Part shown: positions 9,636-18,480 of the stretch, piece after piece
Layout: every line of letters starts with the position of its first letter
Position numbering within the stretch: the stretch's first letter is position 1
Assembly (NCBI GenBank): GCA_002336895.1
Contig: DDFC01000028.1
Location: forward strand, 1-60,968
Reading direction: 5' to 3'
Length of the DNA: 60,968 nucleotides
Origin: Verrucomicrobiaceae bacterium UBA1938
GTDB lineage: Bacteria; Verrucomicrobiota; Verrucomicrobiia; Verrucomicrobiales; Verrucomicrobiaceae
The notes under the pieces: model-generated
The model's database searches: none
What the model was told of the DNA's origin: nothing
What the model saw: the letters and a program-made list of their open reading frames with translations, nothing else
Translations under genes and position numbers: made by a program

Positions 9636-10528
9636 CAGTTTCTCTGCTCGGTGGCGACAGGCCTCAGAACAAGACGCTCATCTGACACAAGACCGCAGAT
9701 TTCTTCGCTTCCAGCAAGCCTCCCGTCAAAATGAACCGCTTCGTAATTCCATCTCTCAACCATGGAGACAAGCGACTCCATGGTGTCTTGCTCCTGCCGG
9801 ATTCTTCCAGGATGAATCTCTAAAAAAATCATAGGTTGCGAAGCAAGGATGATGTGCTCCAATCCTTTCAGGACTTTAATTTCGTGCCCTTCGACGTCAA
9901 TTTTGATCACGTCAGGAGCAAAGGAAAGGCTGCCGCACAAGTCATCTCCGCGCTTGCTTATCACACTCAGCGCTCCCGCGGCTCCGGCTTCATCAGCACC
10001 GGCGGCCACAGCATGCTCCCATTCATAATGCATCTGCACTATTCCATTCTGAGAGGATAGCGCACACTCGACCGGTATCACCTTCCCTGCCGCATTATGA
10101 TGAACGTTGTAGAGCAGCCTGGCGAAGGCAATGGGTGATGCATCCACTGCCACCACCTGGCGAGCAGGCTCACTTCCGGCAAAGGCGAGCGAAAACACGC
10201 CATGCAAAGCCCCCACATCCAGCAAACGCAGCCTGCCAGCTGTTAATCTGAGGAAGGCATCCATCTCGTCGACCATGGGTGGATAAAGGTAACAAAAAGC
10301 AAGAAAGGGCTCAATAGACTCAGGGTGAATTTTAAATCTGAGCTGGTCTCGGAGAACAATTTCTGGCAAATTCACGCCCGAGTTTAACCGCTCGTGAACC
10401 TCTTTAAGAGGGTACCTATCCGTATCAGGCCGGCAAAATCTTGAGTATATCTTCCCGCTGCTCTGAACCAGTTTTTTGAGAGAAATCCAAAGGATCGGTG
10501 GCAGCAATAGTTTGATAAATCGACGCAT
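9635..10528 (-). CDS. FkbM family methyltransferase
   Basis: A 297-residue FkbM-type SAM methyltransferase. SAM loop RLLDVGALHGVFSLAFA, acidic site VAVDASP, and the FkbM strand PDVIKIDVEGHEIKVLKG followed by MIFLEIHPG. The open frame reaches a TTG at 10570, but the ATG at 10528 (MRRFIKLLLPP) is favoured. First of three consecutive FkbM genes (9635-12176); the three are clearly different in sequence, so they are not a recent duplication. Confidence 0.87.
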   Translation of the reverse strand: MRRFIKLLLPPILWISLKKLVQSSGKIYSRFCRPDTDRYPLKEVHERLNSGVNLPEIVLRDQLRFKIHPESIEPFLAFCYLYPPMVDEMDAFLRLTAGRLRLLDVGALHGVFSLAFAGSEPARQVVAVDASPIAFARLLYNVHHNAAGKVIPVECALSSQNGIVQMHYEWEHAVAAGADEAGAAGALSVISKRGDDLCGSLSFAPDVIKIDVEGHEIKVLKGLEHIILASQPMIFLEIHPGRIRQEQDTMESLVSMVERWNYEAVHFDGRLAGSEEICGLVSDERLVLRPVATEQRN

Positions 10529-10581
10529 TATGATTTTTGACGCTAAAATGTCCTGATTTGCACGCTGCAATGCTCACTTGC

Positions 10582-11364
10582 TCAAGCAGCAGCCTGAATA
10601 GCGGCTTGATTGACAAAAAGAGCATCAGCCCATTTGGCTTCTTTTGTCTCGTCTGCGTGCGCGACATCGTACAATTTGACCAGTTTAAAGCCCTTGCCGT
10701 GCAGCCACCCGTAAATTTCATCAAACCACCCCTGCCCTTCATAAAGCGGAACAAAAAGCACCTCGACCAGCACAGCACATACTTTGAGTCCATCCATCAT
10801 TTGCTCCCCGCCTTTGAGGACGTTGATGTCAGCGCCCTGCGTATCGACCTTTAAAAGGTGTATTCTTGATATTGAACTTCTTTGGCAGACAGAATCCAGG
10901 GTGTCCAGTTTCACCTTGATCGATCCCATCGGAACAGCGTAATTACTGGGCTGGTACTTATCTGCGTCGGATGCATTAGGCAGCAGTGAATTTGTCACCG
11001 ACTGCGAATTGATAAAAAACTCCTTCTCCCCCGGGGCATCACTCAATGCAAAATTATGCGCCTTGAGGACTCCAGCGTTTTTCTTTTCGAGCTGACTCAG
11101 CTCTTGAAAAGCCTCTGGAAAAGGCTCGAAAGCGTTTATCCGGGCCCATGGCGCACGACGGATCACACTTTCAGAAAACGCCCCGATGTTCGCACCCACG
11201 TCAAAGACCTCAATCTTTTCGCCCAGCTTCCCCATGATGCACAGCACGTCATCGATCGGATTTTGCCCAAATGAGTCTATGCGCACAATCTTTCGATTTG
11301 CCTTCGCCAGACAATAACTGAGGAACGATTTTATTTTCGCAAGCATATCGCGTTTAAACATCAT
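10582..11364 (-). CDS. FkbM family methyltransferase
   Basis: A 260-residue FkbM-type methyltransferase. It has IEVFDVGANIGAFSESV as SAM loop, INAFEPFPEAF, and IHLLKVDTQGADINVLKGG, where the usual DxEG is DTQG, a substitution seen in part of the family. Two adjacent ATGs (11364 and 11361) could start it; the first overlaps the upstream stop as TAATG. It belongs to the three-gene FkbM run and probably modifies the same glycan at another position, which is inference. Confidence 0.85.
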   Translation of the reverse strand: MMFKRDMLAKIKSFLSYCLAKANRKIVRIDSFGQNPIDDVLCIMGKLGEKIEVFDVGANIGAFSESVIRRAPWARINAFEPFPEAFQELSQLEKKNAGVLKAHNFALSDAPGEKEFFINSQSVTNSLLPNASDADKYQPSNYAVPMGSIKVKLDTLDSVCQRSSISRIHLLKVDTQGADINVLKGGEQMMDGLKVCAVLVEVLFVPLYEGQGWFDEIYGWLHGKGFKLVKLYDVAHADETKEAKWADALFVNQAAIQAAA

Positions 11365-12176
11365 TATTTGGAACGAACCGCCATGCCGTCTGAATAGGGG
11401 CCTCTATTGGAGGTTCTCACGACCTTGAATCCGGCATCTTCAAGAATTCTGGCGTGTTTAGACCAGCTGGCTTCTCCAAAGTGTGTTTCAAAGTAGAAAG
11501 CTGTCTGCGCGGGTAAAAGAGGTACAATTTTGGGAATCAGGTGCTCCTCCCCTCCCTCAATGTCCATCTTCAGAATCAGCCTGCTTGGTTTTTGCCGCTC
11601 TAGAATTTGACACAAGTCCACCACTTCCGTAGAAGCAGGCTCGGTGGAAGAACTCATGGATTGGCCGATTGATCCTGAACAACTGCAACCGGCACTGAAT
11701 GAAGCATATCCGTTGAAATCCGAGACAGCCACAGGTCTGACTTCAACTTCAAGATGATTGGATTCAATTTGAGCCTTCAGATAAGGCAAATTTTCTGAAT
11801 TAGGCTCAAACACCATCGCCCTGGTTCCAGGAAATTGGTTTTGAGACAGAAGCGTGAACAACCCAATATGACCTCCGCAGTCCATGATCAGGTCCGGCAC
11901 AAATGGCAAACCTGAAAAATCATAGATGTTGTCCACGAATATCTCGGTGAAGATGATAAAGTGCGACGAGTCTGATGGATCGAGGAGAACTTTTTTTCCG
12001 TTCAGTTCCTTTACCTTGAGCGACAGATGCTTCATGAACAGAGGAAGCGGGCTCAGTTTTCTCAAAATCCTCTGAACAAAAGGAATGTTGAGAAACACCA
12101 TCCACATCAGGGCCAGCTTTTGTGCTGATCTGTCAGCAGTACTGGCATAAGCCCACATTTTTTCAAAAGCATTCAT
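11364..12176 (-). CDS. FkbM family methyltransferase
   Basis: A 270-residue FkbM-type methyltransferase with an ATG start at 12176. The SAM loop is LIMDCGGHIGLFTLL, the acidic residue follows in MVFEPNSENL, and the FkbM strand is RLILKMDIEGGEEHLI with TAFYFETHFG after it. The 95 bp upstream to the flippase gene contain no gene. It overlaps the next FkbM gene by one base, so the three genes probably form a coupled unit. Confidence 0.85.
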   Translation of the reverse strand: MNAFEKMWAYASTADRSAQKLALMWMVFLNIPFVQRILRKLSPLPLFMKHLSLKVKELNGKKVLLDPSDSSHFIIFTEIFVDNIYDFSGLPFVPDLIMDCGGHIGLFTLLSQNQFPGTRAMVFEPNSENLPYLKAQIESNHLEVEVRPVAVSDFNGYASFSAGCSCSGSIGQSMSSSTEPASTEVVDLCQILERQKPSRLILKMDIEGGEEHLIPKIVPLLPAQTAFYFETHFGEASWSKHARILEDAGFKVVRTSNRGPYSDGMAVRSK

Positions 12177-12271
12177 AAACGATTATTATTGACCACCTGC
12201 CACAAGGCGATTTTCCTGGAAAGGCTCATGCCTCAAAGACCAGTCTCCAAACACGCGACGCAACACCATGG

Positions 12272-13621
12272 CTACGCTTTATCATGCCTGGCCGTGGCAA
12301 TAAACCCATAAACCCCCACAGAAGACTGCACTGCAAGTGACACAGCCGCCGTGATCAAACCGAACAGAATGACGGACTGTGTTTTACTCAAATCCATGGC
12401 CCAAACGCACCATGCTTGTGTCAAAATAATCATAGGTATATACGTCATTGGGCTCCACCAGTATATCCACCGACGAGCTGCGTGCATGGTGTATAAAACC
12501 CCGCCGAGATAGCTCAGGCTGCCAGTGAGAACAACCCATCCGATCTCTGACTGCAAACCGGCGTAGTTTCGCCCAAGCAGCCAAAGCAACGGCTGCGGCA
12601 GCAGAAATCCAAACACACTGATGATGCCGGCCACCAAAACAGCAGCGCTCAGTATTTGAGCATAGCGACGGGCCAGTATCGAACGTGGAATCCCCGAGAT
12701 GTAGGGACCCACCAGCACTGAATTGAAGGCCGCAAGCACAAGGAAAAGCTGCCCAATCCGCCCTAATGCGCTGACTTCGGCTATGTTACGCGCAGTGCCA
12801 AAAATTGAGCTTATGCCAATGAGTATCTGCCCCTGCAAAGCGGTGAATGCCACGCCAGGAATGAGCGGGGCCAAATATCGAAGCATCTCCGCATTGCGCT
12901 CCGGCTGGATCTGGACCGGCTCACGAACATAAGAACGTGCAGCATGTCTGTAATCCCAGCCGGTGCAGCCAAGGGCCAGCGCAGCAAGTGATGCGGCGAC
13001 CCAGGCATTAAGCACGCCCATCGCATAAAAGCCTGCGGTCAGAACAAGGCGCAGAATCGCCGCCTTAATCTGAGGACGGTAAAATTTTTGCAACAGCCGA
13101 TGCACTAGCAAGGGAACACCATACAAGCTCCACCCTTGGAAAAACACCCCCAGGGCAATCGTGCCAAACAGCAGGCATTTAGTCGATGATTCCCACGGCT
13201 GGGCCCATGTGACAAGCGGGAATGCAATCGCGGCAATGACCAGCACCACATTCTGCATTTTAGACCGCCAGTACCGCGCAGAATAAAGGTAGCCTCCAAG
13301 AACGTCTGGATCATGCCCACGTTCACCCGCCAGCGCCGTGATTGAGCCAGAGAAACCGAGATCGACCAGTTGTGATATCGTTGCTTGAAAAGCCACGACG
13401 ATGCCAAACATGGCAAACTCATTGACATCAAGCCAGCGAATCAAAATGAAGCCGGTGATGAGATTCAAAAACTGAACCGCCGGCTGCCCGAGCAAAAATG
13501 CCAGAAGAGGCTTGCGCCAGCGATCAAATCGTGAACTCACAGAATTGTGTACCGAAGCTGAAGCATTTGAAGAGCTCTGCCCTTCTTTCTCGGTGCTTTT
13601 GCCAGTGATTATGCCTGTCAC
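12272..13621 (-). CDS. Polysaccharide flippase-like membrane protein (Wzx/MOP type)
   Basis: A 449-residue membrane protein with about a dozen hydrophobic segments, matching the MOP superfamily of lipid-linked oligosaccharide flippases (Wzx, RfbX). The first segments read FLNLITGFILIRWLD and FAMFGIVVAFQATISQLVDLG, the pattern typical of Wzx N-termini. It should move undecaprenyl-linked units across the inner membrane. About 37 polar residues precede the first membrane segment, and translation probably starts at a GTG (13621). It sits in a cluster that also encodes an ABC exporter, so two export modes appear side by side. Confidence 0.8.
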   Translation of the reverse strand: MTGIITGKSTEKEGQSSSNASASVHNSVSSRFDRWRKPLLAFLLGQPAVQFLNLITGFILIRWLDVNEFAMFGIVVAFQATISQLVDLGFSGSITALAGERGHDPDVLGGYLYSARYWRSKMQNVVLVIAAIAFPLVTWAQPWESSTKCLLFGTIALGVFFQGWSLYGVPLLVHRLLQKFYRPQIKAAILRLVLTAGFYAMGVLNAWVAASLAALALGCTGWDYRHAARSYVREPVQIQPERNAEMLRYLAPLIPGVAFTALQGQILIGISSIFGTARNIAEVSALGRIGQLFLVLAAFNSVLVGPYISGIPRSILARRYAQILSAAVLVAGIISVFGFLLPQPLLWLLGRNYAGLQSEIGWVVLTGSLSYLGGVLYTMHAARRWIYWWSPMTYIPMIILTQAWCVWAMDLSKTQSVILFGLITAAVSLAVQSSVGVYGFIATARHDKA

Positions 13622-13706
13622 TACGGGTCGGTGTTCAGATTCTGATGCATTATCAGCTGACAGTGCATCGACGAATACCTTGTTTCAAGATTAACCGGCT
13701 TATTTG

Positions 13707-13728
13707 TAATACGCTTTCGAACGTATTA
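13707..13728. repeat. Inverted repeat between GT2 and flippase genes
   Basis: TAATACG (13707-13713) pairs with CGTATTA (13722-13728) across an 8-base loop in the AT-rich 120-bp gap between the flippase start and the GT2 stop. No T run follows on either strand, so it may be a protein site or an RNA hairpin rather than a terminator. Confidence 0.3.
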
Positions 13729-13741
13729 TCAACCCTGCCTA

Positions 13742-14500
13742 TTAATCAACATCGGCTGCTGCTTGTAATCCCCTCTGCTGAAATACTTCTCGATCCACAC
13801 GTAGGCGACGATAAAAAAAGTAGCGACTTCCCATCTCGCGAATTTTGAGCTTGGCGGCGCCGGTGTGGCGGTTTCTCCAGGTGATAGGGGCTACAGTCCA
13901 AGTGTAGCCGCGCACGATCGCCTTGAGCGGCAGTTCAACAGTAAAGTTGAAATGCGGTGAGAGGAACGGCCGACAGCCTTCGATGACTGTTTTCCGATAG
14001 GCCTTGAAGGCGTTGGTCGTGTCATTGAGCTTGATGTTGAAGACTAGGCGGATCAGCAGGTTAGCCAGGCGATTGAGTCGAAGCTTGAGCCATGGGTAGT
14101 CGATGACGCCGCCCCCTTTGATGAACCTGCTGCCAAAGACACAGTCCCATCCTTCATTCAGCAGTTTCCAATACCTTACTACATCGCGCACGTCGTCCGA
14201 CTCATCCGCCATCATGATGACCACCGCATCCCCGGAGATGGCGTCCATCCCTTTGGCTACCGCACAGCCAAACCCACACCTTCCCTGGTTCTGGATGGGG
14301 CGAAGCTCCGGCACTGAGGACTCAAGCTGCTTGAGCAGCGTCCAGGTAGAGTCGGTGCTGCCATCATCCACGACAATGATTTCATGTGGCACGTCATGCA
14401 GGTTTAGTTCCAGATTGAGATGCTTGACCGTTGAGACAATGCACCGCTCTTCATCCCGGGCCGGGATCACGACTGAAAGCTTGGCGAGCGCAGGTTTCAT
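13742..14500 (-). CDS. Glycosyltransferase family 2 (polyprenyl-phosphate type)
   Basis: A 252-residue GT2 enzyme close to dolichol- or polyprenyl-phosphate sugar transferases. Motifs are LSVVIPARDEE, IIVVDDGSTDST (nucleotide binding) and VIMMADESDD at the DxD position, then CVFGSRFIKGGG and NAFKAYRK. It would load a sugar on a lipid phosphate or add it to a lipid-linked acceptor at the inner membrane. No C-terminal membrane segments are seen, unlike longer GtrB-type members. ATG start at 14500. The promoter of the opposite-strand GT25 gene must lie in the 108 bp to its right. Confidence 0.86.
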   Translation of the reverse strand: MKPALAKLSVVIPARDEERCIVSTVKHLNLELNLHDVPHEIIVVDDGSTDSTWTLLKQLESSVPELRPIQNQGRCGFGCAVAKGMDAISGDAVVIMMADESDDVRDVVRYWKLLNEGWDCVFGSRFIKGGGVIDYPWLKLRLNRLANLLIRLVFNIKLNDTTNAFKAYRKTVIEGCRPFLSPHFNFTVELPLKAIVRGYTWTVAPITWRNRHTGAAKLKIREMGSRYFFYRRLRVDREVFQQRGLQAAADVD

Positions 14501-14608
14501 TCATGAACTCGCTTAGGCAGAAGCTGACCGCCAAAGTGACCGCGCAGCTGCTTTTGCATTTGGATGCGCTGCGCGGGTGTGGCAAAGAGTCCTTCTGAGA
14601 TTTACAGC

Positions 14609-15337
14609 ATGGACCCCACCACCGCCAACCTGACCCCGGACAACCTGCGGGTGCATGTCATTCACTACACGCGGTTGACGGAGCGCCGTCAGCACATGGA
14701 GCAGACGCTGCGGGAGCACGGGCTGGACCATTTCCCTGTATCTTGGGTGACGGCGCATGATCGTGAGGAGGTGCTGGCTGGCAAAGCGTACGAGCGCGGG
14801 GAATGGGGAGATCCGCAAATGATTGCGGCAGGCTCGATCTCGCTGATCCTGAAGCATCTGGCGGTTTACCGCGTTGTTGTGGCCGAGCCGAAGGCCTGGC
14901 ATCTGATCCTGGAGGATGATGTTCTGATCCGCCCCGGTTTTCTGCCAGTGCTGGAGGGCTGTCTGGCGGAACTGCCCGAAGACTGGGATCTCTGCTTTGT
15001 GGGCCAAGGTTGCGATCTCCATGTGCCGTGGTGGCTGCGTCGTGCGGGTCAGAGGGTTTACTGGCGCGGCTGGAAGCGTGGGCTGCTGTGGGGGGGCGGT
15101 GGCTGCTCCCGCTGCACGGAGGCCTACCTGATCCATCCACGCTGTGCGGAGCGCATTTTGGGCAGCCAATTTGCTCGTCCACCGTTTGACCGGCCGATCG
15201 ACTGGCATTTGAATGCAGCAGGCGTTGCTTTGCACATTCACTCGTACTGGACTGAACCTCCGCTGGTCACGCAGGGGGCGTTTGAAAGCTGGATGAAAGA
15301 TCCGCATCTGAATCCTGCAGCAAAACATCACTCTTAG
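14609..15337 (+). CDS. Glycosyltransferase family 25 (LPS-type)
   Basis: A 242-residue GT25 enzyme, a family of LPS galactosyl- and glucosyltransferases. It has the N-terminal pattern VHVIHYTRLTERRQHM, a central ISLILKHLAVYR and the acidic motif LILEDDV near residue 105, then DWDLCFVG and a late EAYLIHPRCAERIL. The frame extends to 14564, but the ATG at 14609 gives the usual N-terminus. It is the only plus-strand gene inside the polysaccharide cluster, and its last four bases overlap the end of the GT4 gene on the other strand. It must have its own promoter within 14501-14608. Confidence 0.82.
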   Translation: MDPTTANLTPDNLRVHVIHYTRLTERRQHMEQTLREHGLDHFPVSWVTAHDREEVLAGKAYERGEWGDPQMIAAGSISLILKHLAVYRVVVAEPKAWHLILEDDVLIRPGFLPVLEGCLAELPEDWDLCFVGQGCDLHVPWWLRRAGQRVYWRGWKRGLLWGGGGCSRCTEAYLIHPRCAERILGSQFARPPFDRPIDWHLNAAGVALHIHSYWTEPPLVTQGAFESWMKDPHLNPAAKHHS

Positions 15338-16500
15338 TTTAGTCTGGCAGCGTCTGTCATCACGCGCTCATAGGCATGCACGCAGGAGTCCAGATCATAT
15401 CGGCGAGCGGCCACTTGGGCTCGGGCTGAGAGTTCGGCGCGCAGATCATCTTGGGTGATCAGGGCCGTCATCGCCTCTGCCAAGCTGGACACCCCTGCCC
15501 TGCCATCAGATTCCTGCTCCACAAAAATGCCTGCTGTTCCTAGCGGTGTAGCCAGCATTTCAGGAATGCCCCCCACGGGAGTGGCGATCACGGGCACACC
15601 TTGCGCAAGGTATTCGATGATCGAGTTTGGCAGGCTCTCTCCTGGCAGGTAGGTGGGCAGCAGACCGATGTCGAAATCCGCGATCCATTTTTCTGGCACG
15701 TCCTGATGCCCGGCGATCTCTATCCAGCGGCGATCTTCATCTGTGAGGCTCGTGGCGATCTCATCCACACATGGCCCCGCTCCCACAAACACCATCCGAA
15801 AGGGGCGCTCCACACGCTCCCGCACTAGGCGAGCCGCAGCCAGCGCCTCCTTCCAGCCCTTCCACATCACGCCACGAGCCACCAACCCCAGGGTGACGAC
15901 GTCAGGCTGCGCAGGACGATCATGCGGAGGCACCTGCAGCTCATGGCCGTAGGGGATCACACAGCGCTGCAGCCTGTCATTCCAAGGAAAGCGCCGGCTA
16001 AATTCCAGATTGGCTCTCGAAGGGCAGACCAAAGCATTGAGGCGGTCAAAGATGGAGCGCGCCATTAGCATATCCTTGGCTTCGAGAAAGGAGTAATGCC
16101 CGTGATCAGACTCGATGATGGGCACAGCATCCTGTGCGAAGGTTTCGCAGCAGAAGCGCGTGGCGGAGAATAGATGTGTGTTCACCGCATCAAAAGACCA
16201 GCGTTCTCTCAGACGCCGCAGCATGGACGCATGCACACGCGCCTCGATGTCGATGGCTGGAAATCTGGCGATAGTCATCTGCCTGAGCTTGTAAAAAACC
16301 TTGTAGCCAAAGTCAGTGAAGAACGGCACCGAGAGCACCGGAATGCCAACCAGTCTCTGCTTCATCCCGGCATCCATCCCCTGCAGGCAGGGGATATAGC
16401 AGCGGAGTTCGTGCCGTGGTGCCAGCGCACGCGCCAGTGTGGTGAAAAACTTCTCCGCTCCACCAGCCGGCAGGCAGTGTATGGCCATCAGGATTCGCAC
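15334..16500 (-). CDS. Glycosyltransferase family 4
   Basis: A 388-residue GT4 enzyme. N-terminal glycine loop MAIHCLPAGGAEKFF; C-terminal half with VTLGLVARGVMWKGW and the E-x7-E motif in PGESLPNSIIEYLAQG, followed by VPVIATPVGGIPE. Translation starts at a GTG (16500); an ATG four codons later (16488) would cut the first strand. By context it adds a sugar to the surface glycan; its 3' end overlaps the convergent GT25 gene by four bases. Confidence 0.9.
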   Translation of the reverse strand: MRILMAIHCLPAGGAEKFFTTLARALAPRHELRCYIPCLQGMDAGMKQRLVGIPVLSVPFFTDFGYKVFYKLRQMTIARFPAIDIEARVHASMLRRLRERWSFDAVNTHLFSATRFCCETFAQDAVPIIESDHGHYSFLEAKDMLMARSIFDRLNALVCPSRANLEFSRRFPWNDRLQRCVIPYGHELQVPPHDRPAQPDVVTLGLVARGVMWKGWKEALAAARLVRERVERPFRMVFVGAGPCVDEIATSLTDEDRRWIEIAGHQDVPEKWIADFDIGLLPTYLPGESLPNSIIEYLAQGVPVIATPVGGIPEMLATPLGTAGIFVEQESDGRAGVSSLAEAMTALITQDDLRAELSARAQVAARRYDLDSCVHAYERVMTDAARLN

Positions 16501-16549
16501 TCAAAGTAGTCAGTGTGTCTAGCCGCAGTGGCAGAGAGGGGAAAGAGTC

Positions 16550-17527
16550 TCACGAAAGGAGTGCCTGGCAGCGTTTCAGCACCAGATCCACGCCCAGCCC
16601 TCTCATGCACTGCACCTGCTGCGGGCAATCGGTGCGCCAGTGCAGCGGACCATCCGCATGATGATGGCAGCCTATGCATGGCAGCGAAGTGTTGCTTAGC
16701 GCCCTGCTCAGACCGTCTGGCGGCAAGAAGCAAACAGGATCGGTGGGACCGAACAGTCCTATAGCTGGCACCCGAAGAGCATTGGCCAGATGCAGCAGAC
16801 CCGAATCCACCCCGATGAAAAGCCTCGCCTGGGTGAGCAGCGCCGCAGTCTCTTCCAAACTCAGCCGATTGATCCAGTCGTGCGCTCCTGGAATGCGCGG
16901 CGCACGCGCCGTATCTCCAGAGTGGCTGTCCAGCCCCGCCTGCACTACGGTGACGCCACATTCGCCTTGCAGGCGCGCAGTCAGCTCCTGCCAGTGCTCC
17001 ACGGGCCATTGTTTCACCAGCCACGTGGGCCCGCTGTGCACCACCACCAGCGGCCGGGCAGCCAGTCCTTCGTTTTGCAACAGGGTGCGCACATGCGCCT
17101 GCGCGCTTAGTGAGGCTGAAATCTGCGGATAGGCCAGCGACTGGCCAGCGCAGCCCAGCAGGCGCGCAAACTCCTCCATGAGATGAATGCGTGCACGCGG
17201 CAGCGGCGGCACCTGCTCGTCCGGCAGCTTCGCGTGGCAGTCCAATAATGGGCGCGCCTTTCTGCGCAGCCAGTCGATTCCCCGGGTGTCCGAGGCCAGC
17301 ACCACGTCGGCCACGCGGGCCTGACTCACAAAGTCCACAAACACCTGGGATGTCAGCACCATAAGGCATGCTCCAGGATGCCGTTTGCGCAGGATTCCCA
17401 GAGCTGTAAAGAGACACAGAAGGTCTCCCAGACCTCCATTGCGCTCCACCACGATGAGGCGGCCACGCAGCACCCCGGGATGTAGAAACCTGAGCCATGC
17501 AGAAAATGCTTTCAGCCATGTCTTCAC
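16550..17527 (-). CDS. Glycosyltransferase family 9 (heptosyltransferase type)
   Basis: A 325-residue GT9 protein, the family of ADP-heptose:LPS heptosyltransferases. Key motifs are VERNGGLGDLLCLFTALGIL near residue 28, VVHSGPTWLVKQWPVEHW in the middle, and FIGVDSGLLHLANALRVPA with GLFGPTDP near the C-terminus, which bind the donor. It starts at a GTG that overlaps the stop of the upstream FkbM gene as GTGA. It may build the lipid A-proximal core or the O-chain; no heptose biosynthesis gene is in the window, so the sugar is open. Confidence 0.88.
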   Translation of the reverse strand: MKTWLKAFSAWLRFLHPGVLRGRLIVVERNGGLGDLLCLFTALGILRKRHPGACLMVLTSQVFVDFVSQARVADVVLASDTRGIDWLRRKARPLLDCHAKLPDEQVPPLPRARIHLMEEFARLLGCAGQSLAYPQISASLSAQAHVRTLLQNEGLAARPLVVVHSGPTWLVKQWPVEHWQELTARLQGECGVTVVQAGLDSHSGDTARAPRIPGAHDWINRLSLEETAALLTQARLFIGVDSGLLHLANALRVPAIGLFGPTDPVCFLPPDGLSRALSNTSLPCIGCHHHADGPLHWRTDCPQQVQCMRGLGVDLVLKRCQALLS

Positions 17528-18480
17528 GCAATGATCCGGCCCGGCAGCACGGAGAGCTTCTCCCGCGGGCAGCCGAGCAGATTGAGCTGTGGAGGAAACA
17601 TGAAACGGTTTTCCTCCGTGATGCGCATGAACTGCATCTGCGACCAGTCCACATCCTCACTATTTGCAGGCGGCGGGCTGCCGTAGTGATGTGGCAGGAT
17701 GGCACCGCCATGCTTTACGCAGGCTGCAGGCATCAGCACCTCGTAGCCCTGGCTTTTCATCCAACGGATGGGCTGCAGTGTTTCCTCGGGTGCCTCTTGA
17801 TGGAGGAAATTCTCCACGATCAACCACGGCCGTTGCTCGCGGATCATTCCCGCCGCGCCCAGCAGCACCGGCAGTTCCATACCTTCGACATCGATCTTGA
17901 TCACTGAGACGTCAGCGATGGCCTCATCATCCAGCGTCGTCACCTGCACCTGAGCGCCACATCCGTCCTTGCTCAGCCGGGCCAGTCCGCTGAGCCCTTC
18001 GCTCTCATCCAGGAATAGCTGCCCGGCAGCCGACCCCAGCCCGAGGTTTTTAGCCACCACTCGCTGCTCCAGCCCCGCCTGTGTGATGCACTGTCGCAGA
18101 TCCGCATAAGTCGCAGGACTGGGCTCATAGCAGAAGGTCGTGCCGCTAAAGGCTGGCAACGCCGAAGCAAACAGAGCGAAGCAGCCCCAGTTGCTGCCTG
18201 CATCCACAAAGGCACCCGCCCCCTTGAGCAGGGCGCAAAGCAGCACACAGGTCTCCAGTTCGTACCCAGCCTGATACTGCGCATCATACAGCGCGTGAAA
18301 CTGCGAGTTGCGCCCGTCGAACTCGACCACCCGATCCCCTCTATAGCTAAAAGCCCCCACTTGAGGAACATAACTCCAGCTGGCAATGCGGCGTGCATAA
18401 CGGCGCAGCAGCGGCACACGCCGCAGCAGACGCTCCAGACGGACATTGAACGGCAGACGAATCAGCGAGAAAGGATTCAC
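17524..18480 (-). CDS. FkbM family methyltransferase
   Basis: A 318-residue FkbM-type methyltransferase. SAM loop AFVDAGSNWGCFALFAS, acidic site FCYEPSP, and the FkbM strand SVIKIDVEGMELPVLLG then WLIVENFLH. It starts at a GTG overlapping the upstream ABC ATPase stop (GTGA) and ends overlapping the GT9 gene the same way. The tight coupling to the exporter ATPase invites the idea that it methylates the chain end recognised by the exporter, as terminal methylation does in some ABC-dependent O-antigens; this is inference. Confidence 0.87.
   Translation of the reverse strand: MNPFSLIRLPFNVRLERLLRRVPLLRRYARRIASWSYVPQVGAFSYRGDRVVEFDGRNSQFHALYDAQYQAGYELETCVLLCALLKGAGAFVDAGSNWGCFALFASALPAFSGTTFCYEPSPATYADLRQCITQAGLEQRVVAKNLGLGSAAGQLFLDESEGLSGLARLSKDGCGAQVQVTTLDDEAIADVSVIKIDVEGMELPVLLGAAGMIREQRPWLIVENFLHQEAPEETLQPIRWMKSQGYEVLMPAACVKHGGAILPHHYGSPPPANSEDVDWSQMQFMRITEENRFMFPPQLNLLGCPREKLSVLPGRIIA

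Noticed and set aside
16488..17711. 407-codon minus-strand frame overlapping the GT9 gene
   Set aside because: Different frame from the GT9 enzyme, Arg/Ala/Ser-rich and without motifs; the GT9 frame carries all family motifs.
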